A stretch of 8,774 nucleotides of DNA from Fibrobacterales bacterium. GTDB lineage: Bacteria > Fibrobacterota > Fibrobacteria > Fibrobacterales > Fibrobacteraceae. A model generated the notes under the pieces. The model did no database searches. It saw only the letters and a list, made by a program, of their open reading frames with translations, and was not told the DNA's origin. Positions within the stretch are counted from its first letter, which is position 1. Each line of letters begins with the position of its first letter. This document shows, piece by piece, positions 1 through 5,901 of the stretch. The stretch is taken from NCBI GenBank assembly GCA_025997455.1, contig BNUP01000089.1:1-8774 (forward strand), in the 5' to 3' direction. Position numbers and translations under genes: made by a program.

Positions 1-151
1 CCTCACGGAGCAAATTCAACATTAACAATGTTTCAAAAGAAAAATACCGGATTTATTGAATGTTTCAATAATTTTTACACCGTTTATTACAGTAATTGCC
101 AAATAAAACATTTGAATTTGCGTTATGGACAGAACATTGTTATTATAATCC
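1..151. other. Left-edge non-coding stretch
   Basis: I see no supportable gene here. Frame 1 of the plus strand is open from the window edge to a TAA at 166-168, with an ATG at 28, but the 46-codon translation is low-complexity, resembles nothing I know, has no Shine-Dalgarno sequence and overlaps the end of the barrel gene. The sequence is strongly AT-rich. It holds two weak hairpins: AACATT/AATGTT at 18-32, and a T-tailed one at 53-76 listed separately. Confidence 0.5.
53..76 (+). terminator. Possible weak intrinsic terminator (plus strand)
   Basis: TTATTGAA (53-60) and TTCAATAA (64-71) form a perfect 8-bp stem with a 3-nt loop, followed directly by five T residues. The shape is that of a rho-independent terminator for a plus-strand transcript entering from the left edge. 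The stem has a single G-C pair, so it would be weak, and no upstream gene is visible to confirm it. Confidence 0.25.
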
Positions 152-1069
152 TCAAAACATCGCTCTAAGCGATATGGAAATGCCGCCTAAATTCCAAGCG
201 GAAGTTTCGCCAAAAAGTAAGTCGTTTGATTCTGCACTTATCGAGGAGTAGCCGAGTTCGCCCCAGAATGAGAGAGTGTTCCATTCCCAAAAACGATAGC
301 CTAAGAAAATTCCGTAGCCGTTGCCTAGCGGGTCGAATTTTGCAGATATTTTTCCCCAAGTTGAATAAATTTCCGTGTGGGGCAACAACCAATAGTAGCG
401 AAAAAATAAACTGAAATAGTCGCCGTTGGCGAGGCTGATTAAATTTGGAGAAATTTGCAGGCGGTATTCTACAAAGGCGGGAAAGGCTTGCATTGTGTAG
501 TGCAAATTTGAAATTTGCCCGAATTTGTCTGAGAGAACTACCGATTCTTTGTCGTAGAGGAAACTCGCGCCGAGTGCTACCGAATGAAAATCGTTGAATT
601 GCCAAAAAATGCCTGCCGTAAGCGGGAATGATAAATTAACTTTTTGAAAATTTTGTTTTTGTGGGAGCACGCGTAAGGCGGCATTTGAAGTGTCGGATAT
701 GTCGGCAAGGTAGTCAATTGAGTCTTGGGTGAATTTGGCATCTAATTGGGACTGGAATTTGTCGCGGTCGGTGAAGTTGATAAATTGTGTGCCTGCCGAT
801 ATGAAAAAGTGCAAGCCTCGTTTTATTGTGGTGTCGGGGGCGGAGGTTGTATCAATGTCGGAGATATTTAATGTGTCAAGTAGGGGTGAGTTGCTATTCG
901 CCTCTACAGACCATATTTGCGGGTTCGCCCCCAAAGAGGAATCAGGACTTGCAAAATTAAGAGTGTCGGGGATTGCCTCTTGGGAATAGCACATCACAGT
1001 TATAGAGAGTAGAGAGAAGGTAACCACCATTAACCTCTTAAGAGGTTGGTAGAGGTTACCAAGCGACAT
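152..1069 (-). CDS. Putative outer-membrane beta-barrel protein, unrecognised family
   Basis: A 305-residue exported protein. I chose the ATG at 1069 because it gives a normal signal peptide: an n-region with K11-R12, a hydrophobic stretch MVVTFSLLSITVMC, and a likely cleavage after YSQ near residue 30. An ATG at 1030 would lose the basic n-region, although AAGAGG lies just before it. Residues 31-80 are rich in Ser, Thr, Asp and Asn with repeated DT pairs, as in a flexible linker. The remaining roughly 220 residues alternate aromatic and polar positions in short strand-like segments (HFFISAGTQFINF, GYGIFLGYRFW, WGELGY), and the protein ends in Phe, as substrates of the BAM complex usually do. 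It lies downstream of bamD on the same strand, so an outer-membrane location fits. Reading further upstream to 1474 only translates repeat DNA. No specific function can be given. Confidence 0.6.
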   Translation of the reverse strand: MSLGNLYQPLKRLMVVTFSLLSITVMCYSQEAIPDTLNFASPDSSLGANPQIWSVEANSNSPLLDTLNISDIDTTSAPDTTIKRGLHFFISAGTQFINFTDRDKFQSQLDAKFTQDSIDYLADISDTSNAALRVLPQKQNFQKVNLSFPLTAGIFWQFNDFHSVALGASFLYDKESVVLSDKFGQISNLHYTMQAFPAFVEYRLQISPNLISLANGDYFSLFFRYYWLLPHTEIYSTWGKISAKFDPLGNGYGIFLGYRFWEWNTLSFWGELGYSSISAESNDLLFGETSAWNLGGISISLRAMF

Positions 1070-1102
1070 TGGCGAACTGCGTTTTTTATGGTGATAATGT
1101 CG

Positions 1103-1125
1103 TCCTGCGGCGAATGCTCGCAGGA
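1103..1125. repeat. Small hairpin upstream of the barrel gene
   Basis: TCCTGCG (1103-1109) and CGCAGGA (1119-1125) form a perfect 7-bp stem with a 9-nt loop. It lies 34 bases upstream of the chosen ATG and could sit in the 5' leader of the barrel mRNA. An alternative inner pairing GCGA/TCGC is possible. Confidence 0.5.
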
Positions 1126-1135
1126 TAGCCGTCGT

Positions 1136-1185
1136 CTCTAAAAACTCAAATCTGTGGAATTGTGTTACAAAGAGAGTTTTTAGAG
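1136..1185. repeat. Perfect 12-bp inverted repeat
   Basis: CTCTAAAAACTC at 1136-1147 is the exact reverse complement of GAGTTTTTAGAG at 1174-1185, with 26 bases between the arms. It could be an mRNA stem in the barrel gene leader, or the ends of a miniature element. It has no T-run, so it is not a standard terminator. Confidence 0.65.
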
Positions 1186-1221
1186 GTTTCCAGAATAGAG
1201 TAAAATGAATAATAACTTGCA

Positions 1222-1360
1222 GGGGCGACCATTGACCGCCCGTTATGTGCGATAGCGATGGGGGGGCATAATACTTTCCCCCGTTAGCCCTGCGGGCGTC
1301 TTGAACGGGGGGAGGCAAGAACCGTGCCGGTAAAGTGCGGTTCTGCAAGGGGTGATTATT
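1222..1360 (-). repeat. Composite palindromic repeat, copy 1
   Basis: Read on the minus strand, this segment aligns with 7753-7880 inside dnaG. A 73-nt core from CCTTGC to the G-run has no gaps and 60 identities by hand count. It holds a G/C-rich hairpin with arms at 1278-1285 and 1304-1311 (CCCCCGTT/AACGGGGG) plus an inner GCCC/GGGC stem. At the other end is a REP-like unit GCAG-GGGCGACC-ATT-GACCGCCC at 1219-1241. The repeat is degenerate but clearly the same family as the dnaG copy. Confidence 0.8.
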
Positions 1361-1380
1361 TCTCACACCGTTATCCTTCT

Positions 1381-1420
1381 CGCACAGCGGGAGCAATTGC
1401 CTGCCCAAGTGCCTTGTGCG
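1381..1420. repeat. Nested hairpin CGCACA/TGTGCG
   Basis: CGCACA (1381-1386) pairs with TGTGCG (1415-1420). Inside lies the palindrome GCAATTGC (1393-1400), flanked by GGG and CCC. It is close to the composite repeat and probably belongs to the same repeat-rich insertion. Confidence 0.4.
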
Positions 1421-1483
1421 GTTAAATACACTCTGGAATACACACCGCAACAATGGCTGATAACTCCCATCCACCTTCTTTTA

Positions 1484-2365
1484 TTAAACTCCGTCATCTC
1501 TCTTTTTTAGTTTTTGCTTTCGCTCGGTTTCCAATTTCTTTTCAAGGCTTTTTTCCTCGCTTGCAATTTTTTCATCAAGTGTTCGAGCGTTTGCAATCAT
1601 TTCATTATCGTTTGCATAAACAGAACGAAGTCGTTCCAAATACAAGCGAGCCGCCGCAAATTCTTTCATATCCGTATAACTGTTTATCAAAAGAACAATA
1701 GCCTCTTTTTGACGCGGGCTTTTTGGGTATTCATCTAAAAATTCCTTTAAGTAAATCGCAGATGCCCCCGGCTCTTCCATTCTATAATAAAGCCGTGCGA
1801 TTTGAAATTCATTTTCCGCCTCACGATTTTTCAAACTGTCTAAGTAGAGCCACGCAGAATCTACAAGTGCAGAGTTTGGATACTCCGCATCGAATCGGTT
1901 AAAATCGCGTATAGCAAACATTGTGTTCGACTGGTCGCGGCTGTCTTTGTAGGAGAGATTATATGCCGAGACCGCTTTTCGGTAAGCCGCCGTTTCTGCA
2001 TAAACCGAACCTGAAAAAAAGTTGATAAATGAACCGTATTCCGCTCTCGCCTCTAACCATTCCTCAAGATGAAAATGCGTTTCCGCCAAGAGAAAATGCG
2101 TTTCTTCCATCACGCCCGTTCCCGTGCAATTTTGCAGAATTTCATCCAAATCCTCTTTTACGCTGTAATACTTTCCCGCCTTAAATTTTTCCTCTGCGGT
2201 TTTGTATTCGGCTACGCACTTTTCGGTTAGAGTTCCCGTATAAGTTTTTGAGGAGCAAGATGAAAATAAAAGCGATAGGCAGGCGACTGCCAAAATTGTG
2301 AACGCGGTGTGTTGCTTCGCCTGCGGCTCGCTGGTGACGGAACTCATCAAATTAGAATTCGCCAT
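1484..2365 (-). CDS. bamD: BamD-like outer-membrane assembly lipoprotein (TPR)
   Basis: A 293-residue lipoprotein resembling BamD (YfiO/ComL), the essential TPR lipoprotein of the BAM complex that helps BamA insert beta-barrel proteins into the outer membrane. A hydrophobic segment at about 21-35 ends in a lipobox, LFSSC, with Cys37 the predicted lipidated residue. Tandem helical repeats follow from about 45 to 265, with typical BamD/TPR phrases: FNRFDAEYPNS (155-165), and IARLYYRMEEPGASAIYLKE followed by FLDEYPKSP (189-217). The C-terminus (268-290) is a highly charged Lys/Glu helix, making the protein somewhat longer than the roughly 245 residues of the E. coli protein. The ATG at 2365 has AAGGGG about 10 nt upstream and lies one base after the fumarase stop, so the two are cotranscribed. 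The in-frame Met7 has no such site. A generic TPR lipoprotein is the alternative reading. Confidence 0.78.
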   Translation of the reverse strand: MANSNLMSSVTSEPQAKQHTAFTILAVACLSLLFSSCSSKTYTGTLTEKCVAEYKTAEEKFKAGKYYSVKEDLDEILQNCTGTGVMEETHFLLAETHFHLEEWLEARAEYGSFINFFSGSVYAETAAYRKAVSAYNLSYKDSRDQSNTMFAIRDFNRFDAEYPNSALVDSAWLYLDSLKNREAENEFQIARLYYRMEEPGASAIYLKEFLDEYPKSPRQKEAIVLLINSYTDMKEFAAARLYLERLRSVYANDNEMIANARTLDEKIASEEKSLEKKLETERKQKLKKRDDGV

Positions 2366-2366
2366 A

Positions 2367-3989
2367 CTAAATTAACCCCTTAAAAAAGTCATTCCCTTTG
2401 TCATCTACAATAATAAATGCAGGGAAATTCTTAATTGTTATTTTGCGAATTGCCTCCATTCCGAGTTCGGGAAACGCCAAAACCTCATTGCTCAAAATGT
2501 TCTGGTCGGCGAGGAGTGCGGCTGGTCCGCCTATTGAACCGAGATAAAAACCTCCGAATTTTTTGCAGGCATCGGTTACTTCTTGGCTGCGATTACCCTT
2601 TGCGACCATAATTAAACTCGCACCTTTTTCTTGGAATTTTGCAACATAAGAATCCATTCTGCCCGCAGTTGTGGGACCAAAACTTCCAGTTGGCTTTCCC
2701 GGCGGAGTTTTTGCCGGACCCGCATAATACACGGGATGCTTTTTAAAATAATCTGGCAAGTCGCCTTCTTTCTCTAAAATTTCTGCCAATTTTGCGTGGG
2801 CAATATCGCGGGCAACGAGCATTGTTCCCGTTAAGTAAAGCGGGGTTTTTACGGGGTATTTTGAGAGTTCCGCCAAAACTTCTTTTATGGGGCGGTCTAT
2901 GTTAATATGAACCGGTTCGCCGAGACCGATAGTTGCGTAATCTACACCCTTCAAATATTGTTCCGGGTTGTGCTCCATTTTTTCGAGGAATAAACCCTCT
3001 GCGGAAATTTTGCCTTTTATGTTTCTGTCTGCCGAACAACTGACACCTATGCCGACGGGGCAACTCGCGGCGTGACGGCTCGCTCTAATCACCCGCACAT
3101 CGTGAACCAAATATTTTCCTCCGAACTGCGCACCGATTCCCGATTTTTGTGCGAGTAATTTTACCTTTTCTTCCATTTCCAAGTCGCGGAAAATTCGCCC
3201 GTTTTTTGAACCGCTCGTGGGCAAATTATCCAAATAACCGGTGCTCGCTAATTTAACCAATTTCAAATTCGCATCTGCACTCGTGCCGCCAATTACAACC
3301 GCCAAATGATACGGTGGGCAAGCCGCAGTGCCAAGCGATTTAACTTTTTCGTTCAAAAACTTCTCCAAATTCGCAGGAGTGAGAAGTGCCTTTGTCATCG
3401 GGAAATAATAAGTTTTATTAGCCGAGCCTCCGCCTTTGGCTACAAACAAAAAATCGAAATGGTCTTCCTGCGCCGCATAAATATCTATCTGCGCGGGGAG
3501 ATTGCAAGCGGTATTTGTCTCATCGAACATCGTTAGCGGTGCAATTTGACTGTATCGCAAATTGAGTTTGGTGTATGCGTTGTAAATGCCCTCCGAAATT
3601 GCCTCTGCATCGTTTATTCCCGTCCAAACATTTTGACCTTTTTTCACAAAAACCGCCGCTGTTCCCGTATCCTGACAAAACGGCAAAACGCCTTTATTAG
3701 CCACGCAGGAATTTTGCAGCATAGTGAGTGCAACCAATTTATCATTTTGACTCGCCTCAGGGTCGCTTAGAATTGCCGCCACCTGTTTTGTATGGGCGGG
3801 TCTCAAGCGAAAACTCACCTCCGAATATGCCGCCTCAGTCAATTTTACCAGAGCCTCGTGCCCGACCTTCAAAACTTTTTTACCGTCAAACTCGGCAATC
3901 GAAACACCGCTTTCAGCCGCATCCGCGATTTTTTCGTATTCGGTTGTATCAACTCCGTATTGCAGGTTTTCTTCATATTCAAAGGACAT
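2367..3989 (-). CDS. fumA: Fumarate hydratase, class I ([4Fe-4S])
   Basis: A 540-residue class I fumarase interconverting fumarate and malate in the TCA cycle or the reductive branch to succinate; cytosolic. Length and numbering match E. coli FumA (548 aa): the three cluster ligands fall at Cys105 (in FCQDTGT), Cys224 (in AACPPYH) and Cys318 (in GVSCSADR). The N-terminal alpha domain covers about 10-335, including GGGSANK (186-192) and GIGAQFGGKY (284-293). The beta domain (about 365-540) carries GTMLVARDIAHAK, the phrase TGSFGPTTAGRMDSY (434-448) and KGNRS (464-468). The start at 3989 has an AGGAG site at 3996-4000. It heads a minus-strand transcript with bamD one base downstream. Class I enzymes are oxygen-sensitive, so this fits an anaerobic, fumarate/succinate-handling host. 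No residue appears to be missing. The choice of fumA over fumB cannot be made from sequence. Confidence 0.95.
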   Translation of the reverse strand: MSFEYEENLQYGVDTTEYEKIADAAESGVSIAEFDGKKVLKVGHEALVKLTEAAYSEVSFRLRPAHTKQVAAILSDPEASQNDKLVALTMLQNSCVANKGVLPFCQDTGTAAVFVKKGQNVWTGINDAEAISEGIYNAYTKLNLRYSQIAPLTMFDETNTACNLPAQIDIYAAQEDHFDFLFVAKGGGSANKTYYFPMTKALLTPANLEKFLNEKVKSLGTAACPPYHLAVVIGGTSADANLKLVKLASTGYLDNLPTSGSKNGRIFRDLEMEEKVKLLAQKSGIGAQFGGKYLVHDVRVIRASRHAASCPVGIGVSCSADRNIKGKISAEGLFLEKMEHNPEQYLKGVDYATIGLGEPVHINIDRPIKEVLAELSKYPVKTPLYLTGTMLVARDIAHAKLAEILEKEGDLPDYFKKHPVYYAGPAKTPPGKPTGSFGPTTAGRMDSYVAKFQEKGASLIMVAKGNRSQEVTDACKKFGGFYLGSIGGPAALLADQNILSNEVLAFPELGMEAIRKITIKNFPAFIIVDDKGNDFFKGLI

Positions 3990-3995
3990 AGCAAA

Positions 3996-4000
3996 CTCCT
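3996..4000 (-). promoter_or_regulatory. Shine-Dalgarno site of the fumarase gene
   Basis: AGGAG on the minus strand, 6 nt before the ATG at 3989. It fixes the fumarase start and contrasts with the cyclase gene on the other side of this intergenic region, which has no such site. Confidence 0.8.
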
Positions 4001-4012
4001 ATATTTCTGAAA

Positions 4013-4025
4013 GGGAAAGTAGAAA
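4013..4025 (-). promoter_or_regulatory. TTTCTACYTTCCC motif upstream of fumarase
   Basis: TTTCTACTTTCCC on the minus strand ends 23 nt before the fumarase ATG. It contains TAnnTT, the core of the Bacteroidetes -7 element, and leaves room for a short leader containing the AGGAG site. The same 13-mer, with one C/T change, precedes two other genes in the window. Promoter function is an inference. Confidence 0.35.
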
Positions 4026-4035
4026 AAAGTGGATA

Positions 4036-4093
4036 GTGAAAAGAGTAGAGAGTAGAGAATAAAGAATAATAACTTTACACTTTTCTCGTTCAA
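4036..4093. repeat. GTGAAAAG dispersed repeat, copy A
   Basis: The first 26 bases (4036-4061) are identical to 8562-8587. Copy A then has a 7-base extra AAGAATA-like duplication before rejoining AATAATAACTTT. On the minus strand it carries TTGAAC (4088-4093), a 16-nt spacer and TATTAT (4066-4071), a promoter-like pair pointing toward the fumarase gene. Confidence 0.7.
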
Positions 4094-4096
4094 CTT

Positions 4097-4109
4097 TTTC
4101 TACCTTCCC
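4097..4109 (+). promoter_or_regulatory. TTTCTACYTTCCC motif upstream of diguanylate cyclase
   Basis: TTTCTACCTTCCC ends 6 nt before the ATG at 4116, and there is no purine-rich ribosome site between them. If TACCTT is a -10/-7 element, transcription would start at or next to the ATG, giving a leaderless message. The identical 13-mer stands 4 nt before the ATG at 8699. Confidence 0.35.
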
Positions 4110-4115
4110 CCTTAT

Positions 4116-5510
4116 ATGTATGAATCTGTGCTGGAAACTCAATACCGAAAATATACCGACAGGATAATCCTCCTGATTTTAATGGTGTTTGGCTTTTTTA
4201 GAATGTTGGTGGAGTTTATCAGCGAAAAATATGCAGATATAGCGATAACCGGAGTAGCGGTGGCAACTCTGTTCGTCCTGATATATATTTTGCAGAAAAA
4301 AAACATAAAAAGTATGGGCTTTTGGTTGCCGTTAATCTGTTATCTGGGGTATCTGGCGGCATCGTTTGCTATGAGTTCCTTTGTTTATTTGGTCGGGGTT
4401 TATTGCCTTATCGCAACATTTTCCGCATTGTATTTTAATCTGAATGACTATTTCAAATTCACCATTCTAACGCAAATAATTAACCTGCTTCTTGTAATTC
4501 TTCTGCCGCCTGCCACAGTGGGGAACGCGTTTTTTATGAACATTATTTTAACATTATGCATTAGCGTAATGTTTTATATCTTGGTATTTTTTGCCACTAA
4601 TAAGTCGAATGAGGCGGGAAAGGCTTTTATATCTTTTAACGCACTTATGCAAACAACGCCGAACATTTTAATTTTAATTGACCCAGACAAAAGAGTTAAG
4701 TATATGAGTAAAAGTGCGGTGCAGATTTTAGGTGATACCGAAAACCCTAATTATTTGACCGGCAGAGATTTTTTAAGTTTATTTACAGACGGTGCAACCA
4801 AAGACGCATTTGGTAAAATTTTAAATTCAAAACACTCTTACAGCAGTTATGTAAAATTAGATTTGGGTAACGGCTTGCGAACTTATGATGTACGAATGGG
4901 CAAAATTCACGATAAAAACTTTTCACAAATATTCTTCCACATAAACGACATTACGGATTTCGCACGCTTAAAAGATGAGGCGGAATACAATTCAGTCACC
5001 GATACGCTCACAAAACTTCCTAACCGCAGGAGTTTCGATAAGCAAATTCATATTGAATGGAACAGAGCGATGCGTGATAATGTTAATGTGGCATTTTTAA
5101 TGATAGACATTGACCATTTTAAAAATTACAACGATACCTACGGACATTTACAAGGAGATGAACTTCTAAAAATGGCAGGAAAAATTTTTAGCAGGACACT
5201 CAAACGGAGCAGTGATTTTGTGGCTCGTTTTGGCGGCGAGGAATTTGCCATTATCTTGCCCGCAACTAACATAGACCGAGCGATTACGGTTGCCGAGAAT
5301 TTGCGGAAAAATTGCGAGGCAGAGGTTATTTTAACCAAAGGCAATGAAGAGACAAAATTTACAATAAGTATCGGCGTTTGTGCCGTAATTCCCAAGAAGG
5401 GAAGTGATGAGGATTATTCGCTTTTGCTAGAAGAAGCCGATAAAGCCCTATACCGAGCAAAGGAAGAGGGAAGGAACAGAGTGTGTGCCGCGGAAATTTC
5501 TGTCAATTGA
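4116..5510 (+). CDS. Membrane diguanylate cyclase with PAS and GGDEF domains
   Basis: A 464-residue inner-membrane signalling protein predicted to make cyclic di-GMP from two GTP. The N-terminus holds about five or six hydrophobic segments (roughly 17-35, 42-60, 70-107, 115-131, 139-160), with no recognised sensor-family name. A PAS-like domain spans about 172-283 and starts with MQTTPNILILIDPDKRVKYMS. The GGDEF domain spans about 290-458: DTLTKLPNRRSFD (296-308), metal-binding Asp in MIDIDHFK (329-336), active-site GGEEF (373-377), and an intact RxxD inhibitory site, RSSD (364-367), five residues before it. The family tolerates GGEEF as active, so product inhibition and activity are both expected. 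There is no Shine-Dalgarno site before the ATG. Its last 26 bases overlap ruvX, so it heads a coupled operon with ruvX, the RAYT and dnaG. The signal sensed is unknown. Confidence 0.88.
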   Translation: MYESVLETQYRKYTDRIILLILMVFGFFRMLVEFISEKYADIAITGVAVATLFVLIYILQKKNIKSMGFWLPLICYLGYLAASFAMSSFVYLVGVYCLIATFSALYFNLNDYFKFTILTQIINLLLVILLPPATVGNAFFMNIILTLCISVMFYILVFFATNKSNEAGKAFISFNALMQTTPNILILIDPDKRVKYMSKSAVQILGDTENPNYLTGRDFLSLFTDGATKDAFGKILNSKHSYSSYVKLDLGNGLRTYDVRMGKIHDKNFSQIFFHINDITDFARLKDEAEYNSVTDTLTKLPNRRSFDKQIHIEWNRAMRDNVNVAFLMIDIDHFKNYNDTYGHLQGDELLKMAGKIFSRTLKRSSDFVARFGGEEFAIILPATNIDRAITVAENLRKNCEAEVILTKGNEETKFTISIGVCAVIPKKGSDEDYSLLLEEADKALYRAKEEGRNRVCAAEISVN

Positions 5511-5901
5511 TTACGGTGAACGAAGGGTGGGAATAGCATTTGCGAGCGAAGAGGTGGGCATTGCGTTTCCGCGGGAGACGATAGATGTTTTGGAAAAAAA
5601 TTTGTGGGCGGAACTTTCGCGGCTTGTAGCGGAGAATAAAATTACGGACTTTGTTTTGGGTATGCCGATTCATCCGAACGGAAATCCCGAAGGAAAACAA
5701 AAGGTCGTTTCTGTTTTTGCGGGCGATCTAAAAATTCGTTTCCCAACTATTGAACTTCACCTGCAAGATGAATCTTACAGCACAATAACCGCGCTTTCCG
5801 CAACCTCACATCTCAAAAAGAAAGATAAGCGGGACAAAGGACGGGTAGATAAAGCGGCGGCGGCTGTGATTTTGCAACGGTTTTTAGAGGGGTGGAACTG
5901 A
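5485..5901 (+). CDS. ruvX: YqgF/RuvX-family putative pre-16S rRNA nuclease / Holliday junction resolvase
   Basis: A 138-residue RNase H-fold protein of the YqgF/RuvX family, whose members are implicated in 16S rRNA 5'-end maturation and described as Holliday junction resolvase-like. The family motifs are all visible: IDYGERRVGIA (8-18) with catalytic Asp9, the strand VLGMP, the second acidic site in LQDESYST, and the C-terminal KGRVDKAAAAVILQRFL with its catalytic Asp. Length is typical for the family. I chose the GTG start at 5485 because AAGGAA lies about 8 nt upstream and the motif block begins at once; no in-frame ATG precedes it. The gene overlaps the cyclase by 26 nt in another frame, and its TGA shares a base with the ATG of the RAYT gene, so translation is probably coupled on both sides. 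Confidence 0.9.
   Translation: MPRKFLSIDYGERRVGIAFASEEVGIAFPRETIDVLEKNLWAELSRLVAENKITDFVLGMPIHPNGNPEGKQKVVSVFAGDLKIRFPTIELHLQDESYSTITALSATSHLKKKDKRDKGRVDKAAAAVILQRFLEGWN

Larger units (their letters stand above)
1070..1483. other. Repeat-filled intergenic gap between bamD and the barrel gene
   Basis: This 414-base gap holds no gene. It is a run of palindromes: a 7-bp stem at 1103-1125, a 12-bp inverted repeat at 1136-1185, a composite repeat at 1222-1360 related to the dnaG insertion, and a CGCACA/TGTGCG stem at 1381-1420. One minus-strand frame is open all the way through, but its translation matches the repeat translation inside dnaG, so it is repeat DNA lacking stops rather than protein. 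No convincing promoter for the barrel gene was found. Confidence 0.7.
4013..4109. repeat. Imperfect inverted-repeat element in the divergent intergenic region
   Basis: The left arm, starting GGGAAAGTAGAAAAA at 4013, resembles the reverse complement of the right arm ending at 4109 (GGGAAGGTAGAAAAA on the minus strand). Similarity extends with mismatches over about 30 bases to GAAAAG. The arms face outward toward the two divergent genes, fumarase and diguanylate cyclase. Between them lies copy A of the GTGAAAAG repeat. Confidence 0.55.

Noticed and set aside
28..168. Small plus-strand reading frame of 46 codons at the left edge
   Set aside because: Low-complexity AT-rich translation, no ribosome site, crosses a terminator-like hairpin and overlaps the barrel gene end. 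A partial gene from outside the window cannot be excluded.
1003..1020. AGAGAGTAGAGAGAAGG in the signal peptide region resembling the GTGAAAAG repeat
   Set aside because: It shares only about 13 purine-rich low-complexity bases with the repeat and lacks the rest; chance is likely.
1278..1311. Rho-independent terminator after bamD formed by the CCCCCGTT/AACGGGGG stem
   Set aside because: No T-run follows on the minus strand, it lies about 170 bases past the bamD stop, and the same structure occurs inside the dnaG coding sequence.
1070..1474. N-terminal extension of the barrel gene to an ATG at 1474 (135 extra residues)
   Set aside because: The extension translates palindromic repeat DNA also found inside dnaG, it precedes a proper signal peptide at 1069, and it would bury that peptide internally.
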